DNA from: Chryseobacterium oranimense
GTDB lineage: Bacteria > Bacteroidota > Bacteroidia > Flavobacteriales > Weeksellaceae
Reading direction: 5' to 3'
Assembly (NCBI RefSeq): GCF_900129755.1
Contig: NZ_FQWT01000007.1
Location: 62,001-126,000, forward strand
Length of the DNA: 64,000 bases
Positions 17,239-25,758 of the stretch are shown here, one piece after another (position 1 is the first letter of the stretch; the number at the start of each line of letters is the position of its first letter). A program made the position numbers and the translations under genes. Below the pieces are notes generated by a model. The model saw only the letters and a program-made list of their open reading frames with translations, did not search any database and had not been told where the DNA came from.

Positions 17239-18231
17239 ATGAAAATAAGTTATACAATAAAAATACTTCAGTTAAAGGAAACTTTCTCGATCGCTTATGG
17301 AAATTACGAGACAAGAGAAGCTTTACTGATAGAATTATCTCATTTAAACTGCAAAGGATACGGCGAATGTGTTGCTATAGATTATTACCAGATTGATCTG
17401 AAAAGCTTTATCAGCAGATTAAAAGAAATACAGCCTTTGCTTGAAAGACAGTCTGTTGTTCATCCGGAAGAATTTTTCCGTTTTCTCTCAGGGCTGGATC
17501 TGCATCCGTTCTTGATTTCTGCCTTAGATTGTGCCTATTGGGATTTATTTGGGAAGCTTGAGAATAAAAGCTTTGCTGAGCTGAACAGCATCCCTCTGGA
17601 AAACCTGGCTCAAAGCTCCATCACCATATCAGTCGGAAGTGCAGATGAACAGATTAAAAAGATTGAAAAAAGCAAGTGGAATAAATTTAAGGTAAAATGT
17701 AAAGGGTTAAACAAACCGGATATCAGCAGGCTTTTGCAGTTGAATAGGGATTTAGCATTGGATTCCAATGCCAGTTTTACAGATGAAGACTGTGTCTGTC
17801 TGCAGGAGAACATTGAAGTGCAAAAATTTTCATACCTGGAACAGCCGCGGCCGGTGGACCAGTATAAAATTTTAAAAAAAGAAGGTTTCGCCAACTGGAT
17901 GGCAGATGAGGACTGCCAGAATATAGATTCCCTGGAAGAATTAATCCCTTACTATAAAAGTGTCAATATAAAGCTCATGAAATGCGGAGGACTGACCCCT
18001 GCACTAGGAATGATTGCCAAGGCCAAAGAATTGAAATATAAAATTATGATCGGTTGTATGACCGAATCTACCGTTGGAATTTCCGCTGCCTGCCTGCTTG
18101 CAGGACTCACCGATTTTGCCGATCTGGACGGAGCTAACCTGATCTCCAATGATTATGCCTCAGGAAATTTTGTAGAAAACGGAAAAATAATCCTCTCCGG
18201 AAAACCAGGATTGGGGATTGTCTTAAAATAG
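17239..18231 (+). CDS. Dipeptide epimerase, enolase superfamily (L-Ala-D/L-Glu epimerase type)
   Basis: A 330-residue member of the muconate lactonizing/mandelate racemase branch of the enolase superfamily. An N-terminal capping domain precedes a TIM barrel with the catalytic lysine pair KVK (in KFKVKCKG), metal ligands Asp in LDSNASF, Glu in YLEQP and Asp in MADEDC, and the opposing catalytic lysine in VNIKLMKCGG. This layout fits epimerases of murein-derived Ala-Glu dipeptides or other dipeptides. The Cys next to the third ligand (ADEDC rather than ADES) is unusual and may mark a different substrate. Confidence 0.85.
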   Translation: MKISYTIKILQLKETFSIAYGNYETREALLIELSHLNCKGYGECVAIDYYQIDLKSFISRLKEIQPLLERQSVVHPEEFFRFLSGLDLHPFLISALDCAYWDLFGKLENKSFAELNSIPLENLAQSSITISVGSADEQIKKIEKSKWNKFKVKCKGLNKPDISRLLQLNRDLALDSNASFTDEDCVCLQENIEVQKFSYLEQPRPVDQYKILKKEGFANWMADEDCQNIDSLEELIPYYKSVNIKLMKCGGLTPALGMIAKAKELKYKIMIGCMTESTVGISAACLLAGLTDFADLDGANLISNDYASGNFVENGKIILSGKPGLGIVLK

Positions 18232-18241
18232 CTCAAAAAAA

Positions 18242-18290
18242 GTGGGGCATAAGCTTTTTGTCGCTTATACCCACAAATTTTCTGTTTTTT
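18242..18290. terminator. Bidirectional terminator between convergent genes
   Basis: GTGGG...ATAAGC pairs with GCTTAT...CCCAC (18242-18274). A-rich sequence lies on the left and T-rich on the right, so it can end both the epimerase and the minus-strand cytochrome unit. Confidence 0.75.
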
Positions 18291-18304
18291 TAACTCTGGA
18301 GACC

Positions 18305-18592
18305 TTATTTTTTATTCACAGAAATAAGGTAATCATACACCATCTGATGCTGATCAGTGCTTAATTTAGCTTTAGGGGCCATTCTGCTTAAAGTTTTAAT
18401 CCATCCCTGATCATCATGCTTGGCAGGATCCGGAAGTTTGTGGCATTTGGCGCATGAATTTTCAAAAATAGTTTTACCCTGAACCAGCTTTTCAGATGCA
18501 GTGTATTTTGGGCCTGTTACAGCGGTACTTTTAGGTCCGCAGGATACCATGAATGCTGCACCTGCGATCATGCTTAGAATTACTTTTTTCAT
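18305..18592 (-). CDS. Small monohaem cytochrome c lipoprotein (second of pair)
   Basis: About 95 residues: a lipoprotein signal (lipobox FMVSC), a short linker, then one haem-c domain with CAKCH and a downstream MAPKA that supplies a plausible Met axial ligand. It is a probable periplasmic or membrane-anchored electron carrier. The ATG at 18592 gives a standard MKK signal peptide; ATG 18598 is two codons longer. It is 20 nt behind a close paralogue, so the pair is an operon. Confidence 0.85.
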   Translation of the reverse strand: MKKVILSMIAGAAFMVSCGPKSTAVTGPKYTASEKLVQGKTIFENSCAKCHKLPDPAKHDDQGWIKTLSRMAPKAKLSTDQHQMVYDYLISVNKK

Positions 18593-18612
18593 ATCCATAT
18601 CTTGATTTTTGG

Positions 18613-18903
18613 TTATTTTTTCACAGAAACAATATAGTCATATACCCATTGATGCTGCTCGTCCGTAAGTTTTGCCTTCGGAGCCATTGAATTCATGATC
18701 CCTACCCACTGTACAGAAGTATGCGATGCAGGATCCGGAAGTTTATGGCATCTTCCGCAGGAGTTTTCAAAGATTGTTTTTCCCTGCGCTATTTGCTCGG
18801 CAGTAGATACGGCTGGTCCTGCAGGTCCTGCTGTAGAGGCTTTTGGAGTACAGGAAGCCAGTAAAATGCAGGTAAACAAGGCAGCAGCGGATATTTTTTT
18901 CAT
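18613..18903 (-). CDS. Small monohaem cytochrome c lipoprotein (first of pair)
   Basis: A 96-residue protein with lipobox LLASC, a Gly-Pro-Ala linker (AGPAGPAVS) and a haem-c domain with CGRCH and MAPKA as likely Met ligand. It shares GKTIFENSC, CHKLPDPA and MAPKAKL with its neighbour, showing recent tandem duplication. Its partner reductase or oxidase is not adjacent; the cbb3 oxidase at 50-59 kb is one candidate acceptor. Confidence 0.85.
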   Translation of the reverse strand: MKKISAAALFTCILLASCTPKASTAGPAGPAVSTAEQIAQGKTIFENSCGRCHKLPDPASHTSVQWVGIMNSMAPKAKLTDEQHQWVYDYIVSVKK

Positions 18904-19031
18904 GTTTCTTAAATTTTGATTGATAACAAATGTAGGAATTTCCCTCTCCTGTTGATAAAGCAGGCTTTAGTTTTAATTTAGAAGAAATAAAATTAATGCC
19001 CGTTTGTAGGGGAGTTTGAAGGTTATTTTTA

Positions 19032-19039
19032 TATTTTTG
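19032..19039 (+). promoter_or_regulatory. -7 element (TATTTTTG) upstream of meaB
   Basis: A TAnnTTTG match ends 5 nt before the ATG at 19045, implying a leaderless or nearly leaderless mRNA if used. The upstream TTTG copies (19003 and 19015) are not ideally spaced. Confidence 0.4.
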
Positions 19040-19044
19040 AATCA

Positions 19045-20028
19045 ATGAAATTTTCTACAGAAGAACTCATCGATGGAATACGGTCAGGCAATAAGCGCCT
19101 GATCGGGAAAGCTATTACATTAGTTGAAAGCAAAAAAGCCGAGCACAGGACCCAGGCAGAAGAGCTTCTGAAGAAAATCATGCCTTTTACGGGAAATTCC
19201 GTAAGAATAGGAATCACCGGAGTTCCCGGCGCAGGAAAGTCTACATTCATTGAGAATTTTGGGAGACTTGCTATTGCTAAAGGCAAAAAAGTAGCTGTTC
19301 TGGCTATTGATCCAAGCTCTTCGATCAACAAAGGAAGTATTTTAGGTGATAAAACCAGAATGGAGGAACTTGCCAAAGAAGAAAATGCCTTTATCCGTCC
19401 TTCTCCTAGTTCCGGGTTTCTGGGAGGCGTTGCCAACACCACTTTTGAAACCATGATGATCTGTGAAGCCGCTGGCTACGACTATATCCTGATCGAAACA
19501 GTGGGAGTAGGGCAATCCGAGGTTCTGGTGGCCGATATTACCGACGTATTTTTATTCCTGAAAATTATTGGGGGCGGAGACGAGCTGCAAGGCATCAAAC
19601 GGGGAATTATGGAAATGGTAGACCTTATCTTCATCAATAAAGTGGATCAGGATAATCTGCAGAAAGCAAAGAATACAAGGCTGGAGCTGAAAAGGGCGTT
19701 GGATTTCATTCCACCCAAAGAAAAAGGCTGGAAAATTCCGGTATTATTAGGTTCTGCCCTTCACAATGAGGGCTTGGGAGAAATTTACAGCATCATTGAT
19801 GAGTTTATAGACCTTAAAAAGAAAACCGGACGCTTTAATGAAGTGCGTACCCGGCAGGCAGAAAAGCGGTTTGAATATTGGGTTCAGGAATATATTCTTG
19901 CCATGATGAAAAGAAGCGATTCTGTAGAGGCAGCTTATATACAGCATAAAAAAAATGCTTCAGAAATGGTTTCTAATCCCAGCACTGAAGCAAAACTGTT
20001 CGTTGAAAAATTTTTATCTAAAGACTAA
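19045..20028 (+). CDS. meaB: Methylmalonyl-CoA mutase-associated GTPase MeaB (ArgK family)
   Basis: A G3E-family P-loop GTPase of 327 residues that gates cofactor loading and protects methylmalonyl-CoA mutase from inactivation. Walker A GVPGAGKS is at 59-66; AIDPSS, the GVGQSE switch region and the base-recognition NKVDQ are present. The name ArgK is historical. It should partner the mutase large subunit at 7.5-9.7 kb, although cytochrome and lipoprotein genes separate them. Its stop overlaps by 4 nt the stop of the convergent DUF4251 gene. Confidence 0.94.
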   Translation: MKFSTEELIDGIRSGNKRLIGKAITLVESKKAEHRTQAEELLKKIMPFTGNSVRIGITGVPGAGKSTFIENFGRLAIAKGKKVAVLAIDPSSSINKGSILGDKTRMEELAKEENAFIRPSPSSGFLGGVANTTFETMMICEAAGYDYILIETVGVGQSEVLVADITDVFLFLKIIGGGDELQGIKRGIMEMVDLIFINKVDQDNLQKAKNTRLELKRALDFIPPKEKGWKIPVLLGSALHNEGLGEIYSIIDEFIDLKKKTGRFNEVRTRQAEKRFEYWVQEYILAMMKRSDSVEAAYIQHKKNASEMVSNPSTEAKLFVEKFLSKD

Positions 20029-20576
20029 AGTTTCTCCTTTTCTTTTGGGGACTCTTCATTCTTTGAGAGATATCCGTCATAGGTAATAGGCTGTCTGTCG
20101 TTACTTCTCATAGAAACAAATGCTTTCCCGCTTTTAAAAACTTCTACAATAATTTCGTCAACGTTTCGTCTATCATTAGGTTTGATCTTTAAAACCCAGT
20201 TTCCTTTTTTGTTCTGGGATTTGCTTATTGTGAAATCTTTGGAAGTAAAACGGTAGCTGTTATCGGCGGTATTGTATGAAGGATTGAACTGTCTTCCAAA
20301 ATAGGGAAGAACCACTTCCATATTATTTTTTTTAAGCTCTATACCATAATTTTCTCCGTCAAGCTGAAGCATTCTTGTTGAAGGTGCATTCTGTATAGAT
20401 CCCATCACATTAATTACCTCATAATTCATAGGATTTGCATGTTGCGCATGAAAAGTAAATTCTTCAGAACTTACCAGTGCATCGACTGTTTTGGAATCTA
20501 ATGAAGCCTGTGAGGAGCAGCTTTGGAATAAAAAAAGAAATCCAAAAATAAATATAAGTGAAATATACTTTTTCAT
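20025..20576 (-). CDS. DUF4251 lipoprotein
   Basis: 183 residues starting MKKYISL with lipobox LFQSC. The body matches the Bacteroidota DUF4251 pattern: an early helix (DALVSSEEFTFHAQHANPM), then beta-rich sequence with YFGRQFNPSYN and FTISKSQNKKGNW. Function is unknown; these are periplasmic or outer-membrane lipoproteins. A TTG-type start 33 codons upstream would bury the signal peptide, so the internal ATG at 20576 is chosen. A TATATTTG -7 box lies on this strand at 20616-20623. Confidence 0.82.
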   Translation of the reverse strand: MKKYISLIFIFGFLFLFQSCSSQASLDSKTVDALVSSEEFTFHAQHANPMNYEVINVMGSIQNAPSTRMLQLDGENYGIELKKNNMEVVLPYFGRQFNPSYNTADNSYRFTSKDFTISKSQNKKGNWVLKIKPNDRRNVDEIIVEVFKSGKAFVSMRSNDRQPITYDGYLSKNEESPKEKEKL

Positions 20577-20615
20577 AACCGTAATAATTGTTAAATTTAA
20601 ATAGCAAATTGTATG

Positions 20616-20623
20616 CAAATATA
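20616..20623 (-). promoter_or_regulatory. -7 element of DUF4251 gene
   Basis: Reads TATATTTG on the minus strand, about 40 nt before the start codon. No convincing -33 box. Confidence 0.45.
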
Positions 20624-20685
20624 TTCCTTCTGAACCATTTTGGAATAAAAATTGTAAATGTTGAATTATTAACACTCAAACAACT

Positions 20686-21492
20686 ATGAAATTTACACAT
20701 CTATTAGGAATAGGAGCAGTTGCCCTGTCGACTGTAGCTTGTACTACCAACCCGATTACGGGCAGATCTTCATTACAGATTGCCAATAATTCGGAAATCT
20801 TGACGATGTCTGCACAGGAATATAAAACGACATTGTCTAAATCTAAGATTATTACAGGAACTGCAGATGCAAAAAGAATAACGAGTGTAGGAAGCAGAAT
20901 AAAAAGTGCAGCAGAAAGATATTACCAGAGCATAGGAAGATCCGCAGATCTTGCCAATTACAACTGGGAATTCAATCTTATACAAAGTAATGAGCTGAAT
21001 GCCTGGTGTATGCCTGGTGGAAAAGTGGCTGTTTATACAGGAATTCTTCCGGTTACAAAAAATGACAACGGTCTTGCAGTAGTAATGGGACATGAGGTTT
21101 CCCACGCTTTGGCCGGACACGGTAATGAAAGAATTTCTCAGGCTATGGTGGCACAATATGGAGGTTCTATTTTAGGCGGAACCATTTCCAATTCACAATG
21201 GGCCGGTATCTTCGAAAAAGTATATCCTATCGGATCGCAGGTTGCCCTGTTGAAATATGGAAGAAACCAGGAGTCGGAAGCAGATCAGATGGGTCTGTAT
21301 CTTATGTCTATGGCAGGATACGATCCAAGAGAAGCAATCCCTTTCTGGAACAGAATGGAGGCAGCTTCATCAGGAGCAAGACAGCCGGAATTCCTTTCTA
21401 CCCACCCGAATCCGGAAACAAGGATATCAGATATCAATAAAAACCTTCCGAAAGCTTTGGAATATTATAAAGCAGCCGGAGGGAAGATATAA
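20686..21492 (+). CDS. M48-family metallopeptidase, lipoprotein
   Basis: 268 residues with lipobox STVAC followed by TTNPITGR, typical of BepA/LoiP-like M48 peptidases. Zinc site HEVSH at 136-140, with third ligand Glu in QESEADQMGL. It is probably anchored at the inner leaflet of the outer membrane or in the periplasm and degrades or assists outer-membrane proteins. Divergent from the DUF4251 gene. Confidence 0.93.
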   Translation: MKFTHLLGIGAVALSTVACTTNPITGRSSLQIANNSEILTMSAQEYKTTLSKSKIITGTADAKRITSVGSRIKSAAERYYQSIGRSADLANYNWEFNLIQSNELNAWCMPGGKVAVYTGILPVTKNDNGLAVVMGHEVSHALAGHGNERISQAMVAQYGGSILGGTISNSQWAGIFEKVYPIGSQVALLKYGRNQESEADQMGLYLMSMAGYDPREAIPFWNRMEAASSGARQPEFLSTHPNPETRISDINKNLPKALEYYKAAGGKI

Positions 21493-21516
21493 TTATTCAG
21501 AAATTTAATCTTGTAT

Positions 21517-21558
21517 AAAGCCTTATTTAATTTTTCACTAAATTGGGTAAGGCTTTTT
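21517..21558 (+). terminator. Terminator after M48 peptidase
   Basis: AAAGCCTTA (21517-21525) pairs with TAAGGCTTT (21548-21556) across a 22-nt loop, with T residues following. Confidence 0.7.
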
Positions 21559-21585
21559 CAATATAACCACTTAAACACAATATTT

Positions 21586-21894
21586 ATGAAAAGTTTATCA
21601 ATTACCGGACTTATACTGCTTGCTGTTTCGGCATTGCTTTTTTATCTGACAACTGATTTTACAGTAGGAGGAATTACCATCTCACATATGATGGGAGTAA
21701 TGGCCGGAGTGGGAATTGGTCTTATTATTGGCGGATTGGTAGGGTATGTAAGCAAGGGAAGCGCCATAAAGGCTGAAGAGAAAAAAAGAGAATTCAAGCA
21801 ATTACAGAAAGAAAAAGAGGAACTGGAAAAGCAGGCGGCGGAAATTGCCAGACGCGAAGCAGAACTTCAAAAAAATCAAAACCCTCAAATTTAG
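21586..21894 (+). CDS. Small membrane protein with C-terminal coiled coil
   Basis: 102 residues: two membrane segments (about 5-22 and 32-58, the second Gly-rich: MAGVGIGLIIGGLVGY) followed by a charged helix (EEKKREFKQLQKEKEELEKQ) likely to form a coiled coil in the cytoplasm. The family is not recognised. The TTG at 21511 is rejected because it would lie within the preceding gene's terminator. Confidence 0.72.
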   Translation: MKSLSITGLILLAVSALLFYLTTDFTVGGITISHMMGVMAGVGIGLIIGGLVGYVSKGSAIKAEEKKREFKQLQKEKEELEKQAAEIARREAELQKNQNPQI

Positions 21895-21912
21895 AATTTT
21901 GAGGGTTTTTTT
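21878..21912. terminator. Bidirectional terminator
   Basis: AAAACCCTCAAA and TTTGAGGGTTTT pair perfectly (12 bp) with T-runs on both strands. The left arm includes the end of the membrane-protein gene; the hairpin also serves the convergent barrel gene. Confidence 0.88.
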
Positions 21913-21929
21913 ATAGTGTTATTTTCAAA

Positions 21930-22544
21930 TTATTTAAACTTATAGCCTACTCCTACTAAAAACAGGTTAGGTCTGTTGTCATATCTGATTTCGGAACCGG
22001 AAACCCTATTAATAAAGTTTCTTTCGTCTTTGCTGAAGGCTCCTTCATATCGTGCATTAATGATCAGTTTTTTGATTTCAAGTTGGGCACCGAACTGATA
22101 TCCTACTGTGAAATTGTTTTTAACATTTTCTTTGAAATCATTGTAGGTATTGTCTTTGCTCAGGTTATAGCTGGCAACAGGTCCTACAAAAACGCCAAGC
22201 ATATCTCCCAAAAGGTTGTAGCCTAGCAAAACAGGCATATCAAGACGATTGCTTTTTACATCAAAAGTAGTATTTTCTGTAGTGAATTCATTTTTGAAAT
22301 GCGTGTAGTATAATTCAGGCATTACATATAATGAACCCGGAAGCCCCACTTTCAGGGAAAGTCCTACATTAAACCCTGCATTGTTCTTTCCTGTTCCTTC
22401 AATTGCATCATTTACCGTTCCTTTAATGTTTTTCCAGGAAGGAGAGCCTGTCGGGAATATCAGGTTAGCTTTTCCTGCCAGAGAAATCTGTGCGGAAGCA
22501 AACATTGAAAACCCGATTAATGCTATACTAAGTACCTTTTTCAT
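21930..22544 (-). CDS. Outer-membrane beta-barrel protein
   Basis: About 204 residues: signal peptide (MKKVLSIALIGFSMFASAQ) then alternating amphipathic strands ending in aromatic-rich NLFLVGVGYKFK, as in OMP_b-brl porin-family proteins. Probably an 8-stranded barrel. Function is unknown. The start overlaps the 3' end of mlaF, so the gene likely belongs to the mlaE-mlaF transcription unit, hinting at an outer-membrane role alongside lipid transport. An ATG two codons upstream (22550) is equally possible. Confidence 0.8.
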   Translation of the reverse strand: MKKVLSIALIGFSMFASAQISLAGKANLIFPTGSPSWKNIKGTVNDAIEGTGKNNAGFNVGLSLKVGLPGSLYVMPELYYTHFKNEFTTENTTFDVKSNRLDMPVLLGYNLLGDMLGVFVGPVASYNLSKDNTYNDFKENVKNNFTVGYQFGAQLEIKKLIINARYEGAFSKDERNFINRVSGSEIRYDNRPNLFLVGVGYKFK

Positions 22545-23343
22545 TGTCATCTATTTTAGTGATTGTATTTTCAATCGTTTTATTATTTTCAAGTAAATAT
22601 TCTCTCAGCTCTTTAAACAGTTCTGAAGAATAAACGAAGTCAATAAGATTTTTATTGCCCGCAGTAATCAGAATATCCTTATTCCCTTCCCATTCTTTAA
22701 TTCCTAACCTCAGGTACACAATTTTCTCACCAATGGTCATCACGGAATTCATATCGTGGGTGTTGATGATGGTTGTTGTGTTGTATTCTTTGGTGATTTC
22801 AAGCAGAAGATCATCAATTACATTGGATGTATAAGGATCCAGCCCGGAATTCGGTTCATCACAGAAAAGGTATTTCGGATTGTTCACGATAGCTCTTGCA
22901 ATGGCAACACGTTTCTGCATTCCCCCGGAAATTTCAGAAGGGAATTTTCTGCCTGCTTTATCGAGATGTACCCTGCCTATTACTTCAAATACCCTTTTCT
23001 TTTTCTCCCTGAAAGTAAGGTTGGTAAACATATCCAGCGGGAACATAATGTTCTCTTCCACCGTAAGGGAATCAAAAAGCGCACTGCCCTGGAATACTGT
23101 TCCGATTTCAGAACGGAGGTGCTGTTTTTCGTCCCTGGTCATTGTATTAATATCTCTTCCGTCAAAAAGGATTTCTCCTGATGATGGCTGGTACACATTC
23201 AGTAAACTTTTCAGGAAAACCGTTTTTCCGGATCCACTCTGCCCAATGATCAGGTTTACCTTTCCCTTATCAAATGATGTTGAAATTCCCTTAAGTACTT
23301 CAACTTCATCAAAACTCTTCTTAAGATCTTTTACCTCAATCAT
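22528..23343 (-). CDS. mlaF: ABC transporter ATP-binding protein, MlaF-type
   Basis: 271 residues with Walker A GQSGSGKT (34-41), signature SGGMQKR (139-145), Walker B LFCDEP (159-164) and the switch histidine in INTHD. The SGGMQKR signature and the neighbouring MlaE permease identify the phospholipid transport (Mla/MCE) subfamily. Start MIEVKDL is chosen because it abuts the mlaE stop in a TGATG overlap; the longer frame runs back into mlaE. Confidence 0.9.
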   Translation of the reverse strand: MIEVKDLKKSFDEVEVLKGISTSFDKGKVNLIIGQSGSGKTVFLKSLLNVYQPSSGEILFDGRDINTMTRDEKQHLRSEIGTVFQGSALFDSLTVEENIMFPLDMFTNLTFREKKKRVFEVIGRVHLDKAGRKFPSEISGGMQKRVAIARAIVNNPKYLFCDEPNSGLDPYTSNVIDDLLLEITKEYNTTTIINTHDMNSVMTIGEKIVYLRLGIKEWEGNKDILITAGNKNLIDFVYSSELFKELREYLLENNKTIENTITKIDDNEKGT

Positions 23344-24095
23344 CAGCTTAATATTAATTGGGTTAAAATTAATTCCGAAATGATAATAAATACCATCGTC
23401 CACACTACAGCCTGTGTACTGGCTCTACCTACTTCAAGTGATCCTCCCTTTACATTATATCCGAAATAAGAAGGAACCGTAGCAATGATAAAAGCGAACA
23501 CAATGGTTTTAATAAATGCATAATACACAAATAAATTAGGCATATACATCTGGATACCTACAATATAATCATTCTCCGTCCAGTTACCCGTAAGGACACC
23601 TGCAAGATATCCGCCGCCGATACCGAATACGATACTGATGGCAATAAGCAGGGGATTGAAAATGATGCAGGCAATGATTTTAGGAAATATCAGGAAATTG
23701 GGAGAATTCACCCCCATAATATCCAATGCGTCGATTTGCTCGGAAACCCTCATGGTTCCTATACTGGATGCAATATATGATCCTACTTTACCTGCCAGGA
23801 TAAGGCTGATAATGGTGGGTGAGAATTCCAGAACCAAAACCGCTTTTGTTGCATATCCTACAAAAGAAGGCGGAATAGGGAAAGAGGAAGAATCAAAGTT
23901 ATTGAACATCTGGATCGCGACTACAGCTCCCACAAATATGGAAGTGAAGATTACCAACCCAAAAGAATTGACGCCAAGATCATTGATTTCTCTCATGAAC
24001 AGCTTCCAAAAAACCCTCATTTTCTGGGGCTTCTGCAAGGATTTACCTAGAAGGATAATGTATTCTCCTACTGCTGTGAAAAACTTTTTTAACAT
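23343..24095 (-). CDS. mlaE: ABC transporter permease, MlaE family
   Basis: 250 residues, with an N-terminal interfacial helix followed by about five membrane helices. MlaE traits include the VGAVVAIQM segment, LEFSPTIISLILAGKVGSYIASSIGTMRV and the EQIDAL coupling region. Works with MlaF in moving phospholipid between membranes. The MCE partner is not adjacent; a MlaD-like protein is encoded at 41.0 kb. Translation is coupled to mlaF by a one-base stop/start overlap. Confidence 0.92.
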   Translation of the reverse strand: MLKKFFTAVGEYIILLGKSLQKPQKMRVFWKLFMREINDLGVNSFGLVIFTSIFVGAVVAIQMFNNFDSSSFPIPPSFVGYATKAVLVLEFSPTIISLILAGKVGSYIASSIGTMRVSEQIDALDIMGVNSPNFLIFPKIIACIIFNPLLIAISIVFGIGGGYLAGVLTGNWTENDYIVGIQMYMPNLFVYYAFIKTIVFAFIIATVPSYFGYNVKGGSLEVGRASTQAVVWTMVFIIISELILTQLILS

Positions 24096-24214
24096 GCTGC
24101 TAAATTAGACTTTTTTTATTTAATTAAGGTTAAGGCTCAGTGGAATGCCTGAGGTTTATTTAACCTTACAAGCAAATATGATTCCTCAATCATATTCTTT
24201 ATCTTTTGTTTGCT

Positions 24215-25585
24215 TTATTTTGCGTTTTTATCGCCACCGATCACCAGAAAAAAGGTTTTTAAAATAATAACCAGATCCAGCACAAAACTCCAGTTTCTTA
24301 CATAGAATGTGTCTGCAAGAATACGCTTTTTCATCTCTACCTCCACATCTCCATAATCTCCACGAAGTCCGCTTACCTGGGCAAGTCCCGTGATTCCTGG
24401 CGATACCATGCTTCTTAAACTGTATCTCCCTATTTTAGGCCTATAAAAATTGTCGACGGCCAGCATATGCGGTCGGGGGCCAACGATAGACATTTCGCCC
24501 TTCAGAACATTAACGAACTGGGGAAGCTCGTCAAGGCTCGTTTTCCTTAAGAATTTTCCGATTTTGGTGATCCGGACATCGTTTTCCGCTGTAGTTTTTG
24601 TAGCTGATTCATTATTAACGATCATCGTTCTGAATTTCAGGCATGAAAATACTTCTTCGTGGAAGCCATACCTCTTTTGAACAAAAAAAACGGGTCCTTT
24701 TGATGTTGTTTTTATTAAAAGGGCGATGATTGGGAACAGCCAGGAACATACTAAAACCAATATGGTGATAGAAAAAACGATATCGAAACTTCTTTTAACC
24801 AGAAAATTAGAATAATAATCCAGAGGATATTTTGCCTGGCTGAGAACCGGCTGCGTCTGAATGTACCCCAGATCATACAGGAAAAAATCGCTTTGTGTAA
24901 TGCTGGGAATCAGTGAGACGTGAACTTTATTGTCTTCGGCAAGGCGGAAGATCTCGGTTTCTACATTTTCAGTGAAATGGTTCTCCGTAGATAAAAACAG
25001 GGTGTGAATCCCATTTTTCTTCCAGAAGCTAACCAGTTCATTCGGACTGATGTCAGATTTATCGTATTCAAATATTTTGTATCCGTAGTCCTTCCTGTCC
25101 TGGAATATAGTCTTTAAAATCTCTGTAGATCCCGTTTCTCCCAGGAACATTACATTTCTATAATTGATCCCCAGTGAGCGGAAATATTTTATAGTAAAAT
25201 AGATGACCGATTTGGAAAGGAAAATAAAGAAAAAAAGATAAAACGAAAGCCAGTAAATATCCGAATTAAAAAATACATTTTTGCTCACTTTACCAATAAG
25301 CAGAACGCCGAATATAAAAGTAAGGAAATGGATGAGAAGACGTTCCAGAAACAGGGTATAGGTAAGGTTCCTCTGAACATTATAAATTTTTGTCCTGCCG
25401 CTCAGCAGCATCCAGAACAAAAACAGCAATATCAGGGAAAAAATATTCTGATACCAGGTTTCTTCATGGTATTTTAAAGGCTCGTTCCGGCTTATAAAAA
25501 AGAATATAAAGATAGATGCAATAACCAAAAGGTCAAGCAAAATAATAATCGATTTCAGGTATCTAGAGTATCGAATTCTCTGCAT
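24215..25585 (-). CDS. Exopolysaccharide polyprenyl glycosylphosphotransferase (WcaJ/WbaP type)
   Basis: 456 residues. Four or five N-terminal membrane helices (to about 130), a nucleotide-binding-like middle domain (NVMFLGETGSTEIL), another helix near 285, then the bacterial sugar transferase domain: KRSFDIVFS, VFFVQKRYGF, CLKFRTM, DELPQFVNVLKGEMSIVGPRPH. It transfers a sugar-1-phosphate to undecaprenyl phosphate, the first step of capsule, EPS or O-antigen synthesis. No other glycosyltransferases are adjacent; a flippase and acetyltransferase lie at 45 kb. The gap to 25759 shows no clear element. Confidence 0.92.
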   Translation of the reverse strand: MQRIRYSRYLKSIIILLDLLVIASIFIFFFISRNEPLKYHEETWYQNIFSLILLFLFWMLLSGRTKIYNVQRNLTYTLFLERLLIHFLTFIFGVLLIGKVSKNVFFNSDIYWLSFYLFFFIFLSKSVIYFTIKYFRSLGINYRNVMFLGETGSTEILKTIFQDRKDYGYKIFEYDKSDISPNELVSFWKKNGIHTLFLSTENHFTENVETEIFRLAEDNKVHVSLIPSITQSDFFLYDLGYIQTQPVLSQAKYPLDYYSNFLVKRSFDIVFSITILVLVCSWLFPIIALLIKTTSKGPVFFVQKRYGFHEEVFSCLKFRTMIVNNESATKTTAENDVRITKIGKFLRKTSLDELPQFVNVLKGEMSIVGPRPHMLAVDNFYRPKIGRYSLRSMVSPGITGLAQVSGLRGDYGDVEVEMKKRILADTFYVRNWSFVLDLVIILKTFFLVIGGDKNAK

Positions 25586-25758
25586 CTATCGGTGTTATAA
25601 CGGATATGAAGAGCTAATGTACATAATTTTTGCGGTATATTCCGGGATTCTATGAATATTATAAACTTTTGACCTGCTACTTAAGTATTTGAGACAAAAA
25701 AACAATCATATGAATAAAAAATATACTGATCCGGCATTTCTGTGAATTAAAAAATGAT

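Noticed and set aside
18767..19045. 92-residue minus-strand frame
   Set aside because: Overlaps the first cytochrome c gene in another frame and has no family features.
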